Notes under the pieces: generated by a model
Databases searched by the model: none
What the model was told of the DNA's origin: nothing
Seen by the model: only the letters and a program-made list of their open reading frames with translations
Made by a program: the position numbers and the translations under genes
From: Xanthostigma xanthostigma
Taxonomy: Eukaryota; Arthropoda; Insecta; Raphidioptera; Raphidiidae
NCBI GenBank assembly: GCA_963575645.1
Contig: OY754464.1
Coordinates: 48,598,192 to 48,662,191 of the forward strand
Direction of reading: 5' to 3'
DNA length: 64,000 bases
Shown here: positions 32,230-43,889 of the stretch, one piece after another
How positions within the stretch are numbered: position 1 is the first letter of the stretch
Layout of the letters: every line of letters starts with the position of its first letter

Positions 32230-32612
32230 AACAATTTAAAGTATTAATTCGGAGAATTGCAATATTTAACCCTATTGTGCTTCGGAATTACCAATTTATA
32301 TCCATTCCGAGTGGCGTAATTATGAAAATCATCATGTTTGAAAAAAGAAGCAATATTTAGTTTCACATAGATGACCGATTTTAAAATTAGAATACATGCG
32401 CAAAGGTCAGAGTAGCAGAAGTTACAATCTGGAAAGCTCGAAGCAGATGACGTAAGTGAGACTGGCGGCCATGCAAGCTGCCAATATTTGTTTATTTCTA
32501 TGCAGTAAAGAAAGTGTTTTACGAAATTGTAATTAGAATGCCTAAATGTTGTATTGTGCCTTTGTGCTCCTAGAGAATTCAATTAAAAGTATGTATATGT
32601 TACCGGCCAAAC
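32230..32612. other. non-coding; unrecognised frame
   Basis: A 112-codon minus-strand frame (32,244-32,582) shows no known motif and no coding bias. Confidence 0.4.
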
Positions 32613-32617
32613 CCGAT

Positions 32618-32803
32618 TTCAGGACAAAATAGTTTTGCCTAGGCCAAACTATTTCTGCCTATATGCAACAGGATAAACCGGTATAGCCTAGGCCAAACTG
32701 GTTTAGCCTAAGCTCGATAGGACAAACCAGTTTATCCTAGGCTAAACAAGTCTGTCCTAGTATGAATGTGTATACTCCAGGATAAACTGGTATAGCCTAG
32801 CTA
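32618..32803. repeat. array of seven ~21-bp imperfect palindromes
   Basis: Units such as AGGACAAAATAGTTTTGCCTA, AGGATAAACCGGTATAGCCTA, AGGACAAACCAGTTTATCCTA and AGGATAAACTGGTATAGCCTA alternate with GGCCAAAC...GCCTA units. Each is close to self-complementary (AGGNNAAAC - GTTTNNCCT), joined head to tail with short spacers of up to 19 bp. It resembles an operator array or subterminal transposon binding sites. Confidence 0.7.
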
Positions 32804-32809
32804 GTTTGA

Positions 32810-33270
32810 ACTAATTTCAAGGAAAAATAAATATACTGGGAAATAATCATGATTTTTTAAAATAATAATAATAAAGTTTATTGTCATTCGTACAATAATT
32901 AATGTACATGTTGAAAGTAGAAGAATTCTTTTATGCTGTAGAAACAATTTTCTAAAAAAAAATTTCTTTACATTTCTTTTAGTTTCTTAATTCTAAAATT
33001 CTTGTTTCTAGTGGCAATTTATTAAAACAAATTTATACCATAAAAATTTGGTCCGTATGTAGTTTTAGCATATTAACTTTTAATTTTATTTACGACTAAT
33101 TAAATATTTATTATATTTTATTAATTACAGTAATTATTGATTTAAAAGAAATTTAGTACTTTAAAAAAGTATAAATACTGCTTTTTATCGACAAAAACTT
33201 TTGAACGGTATGTAACTCCGATCATCATGAATGTGAGTACTCATGTCCCTTCCTTCCCTATTCGTTTTTT
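32810..33270. other. non-coding, no gene seen
   Basis: AT-rich, nothing recognised. Confidence 0.5.
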
Positions 33271-33275
33271 TGCAC

Positions 33276-33302
33276 CCGGGTGAAACCGGGCGGGACCGTA
33301 TA
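33276..33302 (+). mobile_element. Helitron-like end relic
   Basis: CACCCGGGTGAAACCGGGCG followed by GGACCG, the hairpin-bearing phrase that precedes CTAGT in related ends. The terminal CTAG itself is lost. Confidence 0.35.
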
Positions 33303-33304
33303 TA

Positions 33305-34265
33305 ACAATTTCATCAGTTTCGGTATTATATCGACTTCATTGAAAAGTGATATTATATTAGGTGGGTATTATTATGTAGACATCTTCATTTTTTTTTTAG
33401 TCTTTAGCTCCTAAGCTTACACTTTCTATTCCTGCTCTTTTACAAAATTTAAAAATTAGAAATACCAAATTTCAGTCGTTTCTTCTTGATGTTTACCTTA
33501 TATAATAACAAACAACTATTTATACTCGATGCAGCGGACACATCGATGTATCGATATTTTTTTAAATATCGGTCTTGTGATAGTTAATAAATACCGTCCA
33601 TCCCTACTCCCGACTACATAATATTTTCGCATGCACACAAGTTGCAAATCTACCATGCATGTCTAGCTATTATCATAAATAATATTGCCTACTAGATGAG
33701 ATTTTTCAATTAATTTTAACGGTTATAAATAAAATACAACTAGCAGATAAAAAAATAGTTTATTTTACAAACACTGTGCAGTTAGTATTAACATCTTTTA
33801 GAGCGACAGGTTATATATTAATTTTATTTACCAACAAAAAGTTTGAACCTAAATAGTTTTTTTTATAATTTGAACACCAAAATGCATATAGTATAGATAT
33901 ATTATTATTAACAAATCTCTGTGAAGGGGTGGCAGAACTGGCGAAAACCGGAGACGCCCGGTTTAAGGTTCTGCAACCCAGTATAATTATTACTTCTTAT
34001 ATAATTTCATCACTAAGCAGATGTTCACTCAAATTCTGAACCAACATTAAAATTAAAAACGCCATTGGCAAACGTGAAATGAATGAAAAAATATTAAAAA
34101 TCGTAGTCACAATTATTATTAATTTTATCCATATATTAAAATAAAAAGAAATGGCCCAACTGACTGACTGAATGAACGATTGACTGATTCAACTCTCAAG
34201 TCAAATTGGTAAAGTTATAAACTTAAAATTTGGATCCTGCTCGAAAAAAATTAATCAATCGATAG
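33305..34265. other. non-coding, no gene seen
   Basis: Includes a small TATCGATATTTTTTTAAATATCGGT inverted phrase at about 33,555 and a GC-richer patch (GGCGAAAACCGGAGACGCCC) near 33,940 that may be a repeat fragment. No gene. Confidence 0.45.
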
Positions 34266-34269
34266 AAGT

Positions 34270-34380
34270 GATAATTAATAAAAAAATCGCAGGATTTGGA
34301 CAAAAATTAGGTTTATTAATAATAAATTAATAAATCTAATTTTTGTCCAAATCCTGCGATTTTTTTAATAATTATTATCT
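34270..34380. repeat. foldback, ~50-bp arms
   Basis: AAAAAAATCGCAGGATTTGG with ACAAAAATTAG pairs with CTAATTTTTGTCC and AAATCCTGCGATTTTTTT around a short AT loop; the core is almost perfect. Confidence 0.75.
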
Positions 34381-34499
34381 CGATGGACACGATATCTAAT
34401 ATAGAAGTGATAATAATCTTCTTAAACTGTGTGTACATTTTAGCATCGTTTTTCCACTTCGAAACAAATTTTTTGATAATCCTTTCTGCAACCCACCAT

Positions 34500-36000
34500 A
34501 AGTGGGTATACGTAAATGCGCTGTTATTGTATAAAACTGGTTTCCACGTACACTATTAGACATTAGACACGAACTAATGCATTTCAGCTTCTAATCAGAT
34601 TGCTCGTTCTTTCTAGACATAAATCTGACATTTCGCAAAACAAGCATGTGTTGAAATGAAACGCCTACGCTGCCAGCTGCTATAGCGCAGATCGTCCCTT
34701 TTCCACATATAGATATAAATTCTCCACTCTATGATGAAATCAGCTACTGCGAGGTCAAGGCCATGCAAGTTGGCTGTTCAACGATGTCGGTACTTGTTAG
34801 GTGTTCCGGTCAAAGCTTTCAGTCTCAAGCGCTTCATCCATACTGACTAACGCCCAGAGCCATCTAACGCATATATTTGTATGCTAAGATTTCTCGATTT
34901 TTGGTACGATTTTCAACGATAAATATATTATAATTATTGTAGTTTATGTTTCTATATAGAATGTAATTTAAATTATTGTCGATGAGTACGTGATATTATG
35001 TTGAAACGTGGCTCAACGAGTCTTAATAGTCACACGAGCCAAAATGTCATTACGACCATTATGTACTACAGTTTTTGCACATACTTCCTATAAAATAGCT
35101 GGCTTTTACTTCATTTTTAGTATATTTTAAACATTTTTGACAGCACTATTGTATAAAAAGCTTCAATTCTATTAGATTGCTTCTGAAAATTACTAGTCGC
35201 GTCTGCTGTTGTTTTACATATCCTTCTTATTGTAGCCTTAGGTGGTTTAAAATACTGTTGAAATGGTCAGATCGCTTGTTTTTGTTTTACTTTACGCACT
35301 ACTGTTAAATTAGTCATTATGACCCTTATGCAAGCACGAACAGCAGCGTTTTTATAAGGGGTGTGCAAAATAGTAGTTATTGTGTTTAAATTTTAAATTG
35401 TAATGCATTATTTTATTTTCAAATTGTAACATTATGGAAAAACGAGTGTTTTCCTTTATGTACTAGTGTTAAATGGGTAATTTTATGATCGCTGTGTCAG
35501 GCATTAAAGCAGTTATCTTATAGGGAGGTGTGCAAAAGATACTTTTTAGTACTATGTTATTCTGGAAACCATTGTAAAATTTAGTACTGGATAGTACATA
35601 GTTTATGTATCTCGTTTGGAATGAAAGCTATTATCATGAGTAGTGACATAATGTTTACACCAGTGATTTAGCGAGTGTTAACGGTTACATATTTTTATAA
35701 AATTGCTGATTTTTACTTCATAAGAGTATATTCATATATCTGACAGTTCCGCCATATTTGAAATTCGCTATGTTTACGACGACATAGCACACTATGCTAC
35801 TCTGTTGCTCATATAGATTTAAAGGGCAACTGACCTCTCTATATAGCTGTATTGGAATGGTAAAATCGCATTACTTTCGTTTTACTTTACGCACTAGTGC
35901 GAAAAAGAGTCATTTTACTATCGTTATATAGGCATGAAAAGCAGATATTTTATAAGGAGTCGTGCAAAAAGATTTTCTTTCTTAAATCTACTTTCAAAAT
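34500..36000. repeat. decayed tandem/dispersed repeats
   Basis: Three diverged blocks share TTTACTTTACGCACTA or a decayed form of it, a GTCATT..GACC/TATCGT phrase, GGCATNAAAGCAG and TATAAGGNGNGTGCAAAA: about 35,280-35,375, 35,450-35,545 and 35,870-35,970. An older related phrase (CTATAAAATAGCT) occurs at about 35,090 and at 7.44 kb. Irregular spacing suggests an old tandem array broken by indels. No gene. Confidence 0.5.
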
Positions 36001-36753
36001 CGTTTACCATAAATCGTGAATATGGAATTATAACGTACCTGTCTGTCACAGAAAAACTCTCCAATAGGGATAGATAGAAAGGAAAGTCATATATTTATCG
36101 TTGTTCAAAAGCGAAGAAAATAAGATTGTGTCTGTTCCGGCATTAGAGACACTGAAAGTATAAGATCCCGTGACTTGAATACCTTACATTAAAAAATAAT
36201 TAATCGGTCAGGGTAAACAATACCACGTTCACTCATGGAACCTGGCTCCATCCAGAAGGGTGCATCAATACACAAGACTCGCGACCTTACAACTGCCGTG
36301 CGTAAAGCGTCTACGAAGCTTTACCGTCATCGATTTTCGGGACACGCGTATCGAATTGTGCCGAGATAATTTTCCATTCTCTCTATCTTCTATGACAGCG
36401 TAAACGTGAATCTCAAATTTTCATACTCCGAACTAAAATAAGATCGAAATTGGGTATGTTTTTTATATAAAAATTGATTTAAAAAGTGAAAATTTTAATT
36501 ACAAAATCCCAGACGGACAGACACCGGGACAGGTGAAACTAAATAAAAGCTTGTAAAAAAATGAATATTCTAATTATAAAATCCTATTATTAGGTATATA
36601 TTGAAATATGCATAAATTAACTTATGCAATAAAAGCATCTTAAAATTATATTTGAACTGTTCAGAACACGCCAAAATCGTAAATGAGGTCAAAAGGCTGC
36701 AAGATGTGTAATTCATAACATTCAAGTTGTATCTGTCAATGTTATTCAGTAGT

Positions 36754-37281
36754 AAATGTGAATTTTTAATACGGTATAGTGCGTACTACTATTTAAAAAC
36801 TTTAAAGAATAGCTTCTGTTGCTACATTGTTGAAACACCCATTGTTACATGTCTATATTAGAAAAATTTATTTCTCAAACAATGTCACCATCGGGATACG
36901 AACTCCGAATCTTTCCACTATCGCGGCGGACTGAGTTACATTACTCTACAGTGACACAGTAGGGTCAATTCATCATTCTAATATATAGCCATTTGTAACT
37001 GTATATTTCAACACGTGCGAGAGCAAATTTTTATCATAGATAACGTCAGATATGAACCTTCACAGAAGTGAGAGCTGTGGGTGAATCAACGATGAAATTT
37101 GTTTTCATTTATTAATCTGATTCCTAAATCAAGACAATTTCTATTTCATTAGGAAAGATAACAGCGAAAACTTTTCATGTTCATATAGTTGAACGGCCTT
37201 TTTAATAACAAATGTGAATTTTTAATACGGTGTTTCAACAATGTAGCAACAGAAGCTATTCTTTAAAGTTATTCAGTAGTT
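36754..37281. repeat. rearranged direct and inverted repeats
   Basis: A perfect 40-bp sequence (36,800-36,839, starting CTTTAAAGAATAGCTTCTGT) recurs inverted at 37,229-37,268. A 22-bp block AAATGTGAATTTTTAATACGG+T occurs in direct orientation before each (36,754 and 37,210). TTATTCAGTAGT precedes the first set (about 36,742) but follows the second (37,269). The order is explained by an inversion or template switch, not by simple duplication. Confidence 0.75.
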
Positions 37282-37289
37282 TAGAGTCG

Positions 37290-38168
37290 AATTTCCTTTG
37301 ATAGGTATGTACCGTGTACCTACTTGGCTTTCTTGTTGCTTGTATGTAGATTGCACACAAATGACGTACTAAGTATTCAGTATAACTTTCCTATTTATTG
37401 ATATTAATTTAAAACCGAAAAAAACGGATTTTTACCCGTTTATCAATAATCTGTGAAAATTCAACAATACTCAATTATTTCCACAGTGAATTGGTGACAA
37501 AAATCCTTATGAGAAGTGTGTCACAACAGGCTTCTTATTTTGTCTAGAAAATATTCTTACTATTTCAAGAATCGGGTTTCTGAACAGAGTATTGCATAAG
37601 CACGTACACAGTGATCGTAATCAGCTGTGTTGTTGTGAACAAGACAAATTCTGCACACATGATATCTAAACTACACTGTACATTATTTTAGATTTCTTTT
37701 TGCACTTACATTCTGAGATCGTGACACATACCTTAAATTGTGATCTATGCCGACTCGTCGTATCTAAGGGACTGTTCATAAACTATAAACTACGTCACGC
37801 TATCCTTTTTTTTCTTGTTATTTTAGACCTTTCCCCCCTCTATATCTCAATCTTGTAAAACCATTTCCTAATCTAACGTCACAATATCAAGCATCCCATC
37901 CTCCCAATTTACAATTCACTAGCTGTTCATTATGACCACTTATTCACGAGCATAAATTATAATTAATTGCACATAATGAATACTAATGTTAGAGTTTGCT
38001 TATAATACATATTACGTTATATCGTAATATACAAAATAATAATTTTTTGCGTTCTTTTTGTCGCCATTTATCTGATTAGATATTTTGCGCAAAATTACCA
38101 TTGCTGAGATATGTTTTCAAAGTCACGCGTTAACATAAATAAAAAAAAGATCAATTCTACTAATATTT
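37290..38168. other. non-coding, no gene seen
   Basis: AT-rich; no bounded element or gene. Confidence 0.5.
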
Positions 38169-38173
38169 TTGAC

Positions 38174-38750
38174 TTCCCGCTATAAAAATCAATGGTTTTC
38201 AAAAAAAAAAAAAAAACGGTTGGTTATTGTTTTCACCCCGATTTTCGAAAATCGAGTTTTCGTCAGATCTCGACGTTCTATGAAAGTCCTAAGAAGCTAT
38301 TCGGACTATTTTGGCGATGATATCCGTAGGGCTATGTGTGTGTGTGTGTGTGTGTGTGTAAACCTCTTATTACTTTTGAACTGAAACGCAATTTGCGGCA
38401 TCCAACGTGACTTTGCTGAACTTAGATTTCCTGAAGATTTGGAATGATTCGGCTCAATAGTTTTTGAGAAATCTCAAATATACAACTTTCAAAAATTTTT
38501 AGAAATTTGTTATTTTAGATTATTTTCTAAATAAACCGATAAATTCCAAAATCTTATCAGCTCTTCTCCTCAAAAAACTGCGTCGATTGCCGCACACTGC
38601 ATCAAAATCGGTTCATGTGTTCACGAGATATGGTGAACGAGAAATTCGTAAGTAAGTTTTTTTTTGAGCTCGAAGAGCTAAAAAATAAATTTCTTGCTAT
38701 TGCTATATTTTATATATTTTTGAGCGTTTTGAAGTCGAAAATAGCGGGAA
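38174..38750. mobile_element. element with TTCCCGCTAT inverted ends
   Basis: TTCCCGCTAT at the left and ATAGCGGGAA at the right bound ~577 bp. The interior has typical repeat phrases (GAAATCTCAAATATACAACT, ATCAAAATCGGTTCATGTG) and a GT run (38,333-38,360). No target duplication and no transposase, so it is probably a non-autonomous DNA transposon. Confidence 0.5.
38333..38360. repeat. GT microsatellite
   Basis: About 13 GT units in a row. Confidence 0.9.
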
Positions 38751-38759
38751 TGGCCTGCA

Positions 38760-41460
38760 GGATCAACCAACTTTCTTTTCAATTTTTTCTCTAAAAAACA
38801 AAGGTATAAGATTTACGAAAAACTATTAATATAATAAGCGCACGACAAAATAACCTTGCCAGAAAATAGGTACATTTTTTAAAAGCTAATTTTGGAAATA
38901 GAAAAAGACGAGCTCTGAATAAACAATAATGTATTTGTGGTCTGCAGCAAAAAAGTGTGAAAAAATAAAAAAAAAAAAAAAAAACAAAAAGGTAGGTAGG
39001 TAGTAAAGAGAGAAAATATTAGAATAAACCGACAGCCTTTGTGTATTTCAATGGGTGGTTAAAAACTTCGTTCTTTAAGTAACCAGCTTCAGAAAATAGG
39101 TATTGATTTGTTTTAAAGATACATTTTATTTATTAATAAGTATAATAAATATATAAGATTTCCAAATAAAACAAGTTTTTCTAAAAAAGCTCGCGGAAAT
39201 CACTCGAATTTTTATCTGTCTTGTCAAGGTGATTGTGATTTTAGTTGGCAATTTAGATTAATATACAAATAAGGTGGACGTGTTTTTTTATAAGATAAAA
39301 AAGAGGGTTGTTTTGTTGAGAATTTTTATTCGCTTTATGACAGCTACATGGGAATGGTTATTAGGTGAAATGTAAGGAAGAATGGGACCAAAAGATAACT
39401 TTTTTAAATAAAATATAAGTCGGCATTAAAATAATATACGAATGTTAAGTTTAACATGATCAACAAGTAATGGACTCGTTTTTGACTAATTACTAATACC
39501 ATGTCTTTATCATATTTTGATATAATCTAGCATAATGTACAGAAAATCATCTGTCACTTTTGAACCCATATACGGGACATAAAGTTCCCCTGTTTGGAAT
39601 GAAAATTTCAAATCATATTGTAAAGTAAAAAACTTTCAAAATTTGTTTCCTGCAAAACGTTCTTCTGCACGATCTTCTTCTTCTTATTTTTAACTCGTTT
39701 ACCTTTCTCTTTTTTTTATTTTCTTCTTTCATTGCAAGTGCATCTTTCTCAGCTGTTAAAATAATTGCTCAGCGACGTTTTTAGTGATAATTTTACGACG
39801 ACCCGCTTATTGGATATGGTCTGGTGAAAATACTTCATTGGTGGATATAGAATGTTAATAGTGCTTTTGCGGGAAATTTTACTCCGGCGGGACACTCGCA
39901 GTTTTAGGAATTCGTATTTAAGAATATATCACATTTTACGTAACAATGTTATTGCGAATTAACAACCCATAAAACCCTCTGAAGAAATGTACTCATTTTT
40001 TTTTCTAAAAAGCCACCGATTAATGCAGACACTCGAAAATGAAATCAATAAATATTTTATACTTTTTGCCTCGAAAAAAAAAACTTAGTCGTGTGACGTT
40101 TACAAGTGCCGGAAAGCAGCCGACTGATACTGACACGTAAAATAAATAACAACTGATATTTTAAAGGTTGATCTTTTTACCCGCTGACCATATACCCCTG
40201 GTCTACTCTAGGTATAAAATATCACTGCATTATATTTCGCTTAACAAATTCTAAAAAAATCATTACTTGAGATAACAAAAACTAACCTGACTACAAAATT
40301 CATGAAACAATTTGATACAATTTGTCATTATCTCTGAAGTCTTACAACTTCTCAGGGGAAATGTAAACTTTAAGTAGGTAGGTGGTACATAATATTGAAC
40401 CTGTCAACAACTCCCAAAGGTTTGTCATCAAATAAATATGAAATTCTCATTTACATTCACCACAGATTTGTCAAAGAGACAGACGAAATATTTTTCCATC
40501 AGATTTATAAAAACGTATCTCTTATTTTCTAAGGAAAAAGGTAAAATCAGAATGTTATATATTATACGACATCTATGTATAAAAAAGCAAGAAACAATTT
40601 TACAGCAGAAAAAAAATGAGGTAAATTTTGATTATTTAATGTAGGTATGTGTTTTGTTTGTCCAGTAAAATGGATTTACCTTATATATTCGCTCACATTA
40701 GTTAAGGAACAAAACTTGGAATTTTGTTCACGCCAACTCAAAAACTACTGGACCGAGTCAATATTTTTTTCAAAAACTACAATTAGGTATGTTAAATTTA
40801 AAATCATATTTAATGGTAGAAAACTAGACGTCAGAAAGAATCAAAAAGAAAATATTCAAAATCACATCACTCGTCTGGACAAAATAGCGTGAAAATAGGA
40901 TTACAGATAGGCCGACAGAAGAGTCCATTAACCCAACTTCTGGAGTAGAAGCATATCGACCGCCAAAATAAGCGACGATAAATTGCCATGAGATGATGAG
41001 TTTGTTCATAACAATGCAAATAATTTGATAACTTATCCGCATATTTTTGGTTGAAACTTTCGGAACTGAGCGCATATTTTGCCCCTACTCTTTAGCTCAA
41101 TCTTCTTCTCTATAGATCTGCGTCTTGATCGAAGCGTAAAACGATTCTAGAGTTATTCGAACAATTCAGACTTACCTGTTAGAACCAATCAGAATTGTGG
41201 TTACAGTTGTGTTTTCCTGCAAATGCTTTTTTTTTCAAAAATTAGTCTCAATAATACCATCTGCGTTACTGTCAAAACATAACGTTTTAAATTACTTATT
41301 TACTTGTGGAGGGATGATCAGTTCTGAGGACTATTAATTCAAGACATGGAACTGCTAGAACCAATGCAAACAGCCCAAAGAATCCGGTAAACAAATATAC
41401 TGTTCTAACAGTTCAAGGAGTTCTGTAACACCAAAAAAAAATTTAGGCTGAGCTATATTG
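38760..41460. other. long non-coding stretch
   Basis: AT-rich, with a poly-A run near 38,967, GGTAGGTAGGTAG at 38,992 and scattered short frames (up to 83 codons near 40.4-41.1 kb) that show no domain. A donor-like AACAG|GTAAGT on the minus strand at about 41,172 has a poor matching acceptor. Confidence 0.45.
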
Positions 41461-41541
41461 TGATTTGATGTCGTGGGTGCTATTACACCGAATCGCGGCT
41501 GTTATATTGTGACTGAAAATTATTTTTGTGTCTCCCCGAAT

Positions 41542-41721
41542 AAGAGACGTAAAAGAAAATTATGGGTGCGCCAGTTTAATGAAAAGAGATCTGAAAACGT
41601 GTTTTTTTTTTTTAAACTTGACAACCTTTGCGAAATTATCCGGATAAATTCAAGGTCAATCAACAGCTCTCTAAAAATTTTCCCCGTCATTATGTGCCGT
41701 CAGGATGAGATATCGGACTGG
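41542..41721 (+). pseudogene. PIF/Harbinger-like transposase fragment
   Basis: Inside a 133-codon frame, KRRKRKLWVRQFNEKR resembles the basic start of HARBI1-like nucleases (KRR..WVR....R). After a poly-T-encoded phenylalanine run, LDNLCEIIRINSRSINSSLK and then RQDEISDW fit the family pattern FF.y.RM....F..LL.....I..QDT. About 60 residues are recognisable, versus about 350 in an intact enzyme. The DDE region is absent. Either the decayed start of a Harbinger transposon or a chance resemblance; moderate to low confidence. Confidence 0.35.
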
Positions 41722-42129
41722 AAGCAAACATGTTTGATCGGTGAACTCGTCGATTCATGCTCGGGCGTCATCGTTTATTGTCGTATCGGGCTTCCCCTGC
41801 ATTATAATCTTTATTATTATTTTTCTTTCGATGTCGCACTATATCGAATCGAGAGAAATACGAATCCAATATAGGTGCAGTTAGAATTGATAGAACCAAC
41901 TGCATCAGCAAGCAAAACCACTTAAATTTTTGTGACTCGACTGAAAAGCATTTTTGACGACACAAGTCGACTCGTGTCACTAAATGGTAGGCACCCATAG
42001 AAACGCTTCTACTAAGGTCACGCCTATAAAGTTTTACACCCGTAACTGTTGTAAAAAGAGTAAACTTGTAAGTTTCCGGCACATCCATCATTCTCATTGG
42101 TTTATCTCATTTTCGCATTATTTTAACAG

Positions 42130-42196
42130 GAAAGACTCCGGGCGACAGAAAGAAGAAGGGAACTGCATGAATTAAAAATAACTTCATCAATCAGCA
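42130..42196 (+). CDS. possible isolated internal exon, 67 bp
   Basis: A good acceptor (TTATTTTAACAG) precedes GAAAGACTCCGGGCGACAG, and a strong donor (AGCA|GTAAGTAC) follows at 42,197. Phase-0 reading is open: ERLRATERRRELHELKITSS and then IS. Its base composition is more G/C-rich than the flanks. No partner exon could be found in the window, and I do not recognise the protein; basic, helix-prone sequence is all that can be said. It may belong to a large gene whose other exons lie outside, or be chance. Confidence 0.25.
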
Positions 42197-42199
42197 GTA

Positions 42200-42950
42200 A
42201 GTACTACATACATAGTACGACGACGACAGTCACATTGGTATTTTGAATGTTATAAGGTTGCATCGAGTCTAAAAAGTTCGTGAAAAGTTTTTTTAGAGTT
42301 TCATTTTTTATTCACTCCATTTTTCCCAATTTAAATTTCAACCGATCTATCATAATATAGCCGCATGTATACTGAGAGTGCCACGAAGACAAGGTTATAA
42401 GTTTATGCACTGTCAAAAAGTACGATAAATTACATTACTGTGACTGATATGGACTATTCTTACCAACTATATATTTGTTTTTTTTTTTTTTTTTTAATTT
42501 TCCAAGCAGTTTTAGTTTTATTGAAAACACGATATTTGATAAAATGCATATTATGGTAGGTTGCAAAAAGTTTTTTTATCCGAGGATAGATTTTTATGCT
42601 TCAAATTTGCTAATTATCTTCTATTGAAGCGCTATGAAGCTTAATTTAAAATTTTTGAGTTCGATGGTTTTTCGTCAGCTTAACAAGTTTTTTTTTTAAT
42701 TATTTTTTAAAAGTGCCCTATAGCACACTTCGACACGCCAAAACGGAAGGTGAGAAGAGTGAAACCAGTTAAGGGCTATCTTATACTTTTATGCGTTACA
42801 AGTCGCGCACAGAATAAGTTTTCGTCCTTGTCGATGCAATGGCGTTTTTTTGCGCAGTGAAAAGGGGAGGGCGTTTGGGGGGAGTTCTTTAAAAACAATT
42901 ACGGGTGTATACAAAGTGAGACAGTAACACAGTAATTCTACATCAGTTTT
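42200..42950. other. non-coding, no gene seen
   Basis: AT-rich with poly-T runs; nothing recognised. Confidence 0.5.
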
Positions 42951-42956
42951 GCTGAT

Positions 42957-43001
42957 AGGATATTTTGTCGAAGGATATTTTGTCCCTAGGACATTTTGTC
43001 G
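42957..43001 (+). repeat. three 15-bp repeats, ATTTTGTC type
   Basis: GGATATTTTGTCGAA, GGATATTTTGTCCCT and AGGACATTTTGTCGG follow head to tail. The AGGACA..TTTGTC core recalls the palindromic units at 32.62 kb. Confidence 0.75.
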
Positions 43002-43074
43002 GAGAATAAAAACGCGTGAAATCATGTTATTAAAACGGTTATATAATAATCTACATTTTGTGTATAGTTGAAAG

Positions 43075-43140
43075 GGTGTATTTGGCCAGCAGTGGGAAAG
43101 TCCTCTTAAATATCAAAAATATGATGGAAGAAGTAAGCTT
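43075..43140 (+). mobile_element. possible RTE-like LINE 3' fragment
   Basis: TTTGGCCAGCAGTGGGAAAG is reminiscent of the short region between ORF end and tail in insect RTE LINEs, where GCAGTGGGA is frequent. No frame and no clear tail repeat remain. Confidence 0.25.
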
Positions 43141-43144
43141 TTAA

Positions 43145-43435
43145 ATAGTACCTAACATAATTTTTCAAATCAATCAGTTAAGTAATAATAATAATGCGTT
43201 AACGTCCGTTTCTCGACTTTGTGTTATAACATTTGCCATTCGCACCATTACTATATTGTATTTACCACACTTCCCGTTATTTTCTATAATTTTTTAATTA
43301 ATTAATAGCAATGGACAAATGAAGGAATTTTTTAGGACATAAGGATAAGATAGAGAAATTTTGGGCATAGGAGTTTGACAGGTAATCGGCTATGGCCTTG
43401 GATAAAGAACCATCTCAATATTTATATTTAAGGAA
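43145..43435. other. non-coding, no gene seen
   Basis: AT-rich; nothing recognised. Confidence 0.45.
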
Positions 43436-43439
43436 AACC

Positions 43440-43552
43440 TCAACGAGATGGCCGGTACAGGTATTACCGTTTCTCGGCAAAAGGAAGCCGGAAAAAGTCC
43501 CAGCCACATCTGCCCCCACAGGAATTCGAAACCGGTACCTTCAGAATGCGAG
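43440..43552 (-). mobile_element. tRNA-derived SINE fragment
   Basis: On the minus strand GCTCGCATTCTGAAGGTACC and GGTTTCGAATTCC look like an anticodon arm and a slightly altered B box, followed by a SINE-style body (GGGGGCAGATGTGGCTGGGA, CCGGCTTCCTTTTGCCGAG). The A box is missing because the adjacent foldback begins where the tRNA 5' half should be. Confidence 0.45.
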
Positions 43553-43781
43553 CCTTTCGAAGTTTAAATAAATTTTCTTTAATTTTGAGGTCGGTCCTGG
43601 GGTTATATTATGTCACTATGGAAATATGTTATTATTATCAAGTATTCACAGAAATTGTTCAACAACAGAACAATACACATACTTGATAATAACAACTTAT
43701 TTCCATAGTGACACAATATAACCCCAGGACCGACCTCAAAATTAAAGAAAATTTAATAAAATGTATTTAAACTTCGAAAGG
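43553..43781. repeat. foldback, ~95-bp arms
   Basis: CCTTTCGAAGTTTAAATAAA at the left mirrors ATTTAAACTTCGAAAGG at the right. Inner phrases GAGGTCGGTCCTGGGGTTAT and ATAACCCCAGGACCGACCTC match exactly. Loop of about 35 bp. The element abuts the SINE fragment. Confidence 0.8.
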
Positions 43782-43889
43782 CGTTTCTCTCTTATTTTTG
43801 AGTTTTAATAAAAAAACTATTTGAAATATTTGCTCGTCTATTTGATTTTTACACGCTGTAAAAAAAAGCATCAACTTAAAACTCACCTG

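Noticed and set aside
41172-41216. Possible minus-strand micro-exon (AACAG|GTAAGT donor)
   Set aside because: The acceptor has an A-rich tract instead of pyrimidines and no partner exon was found.
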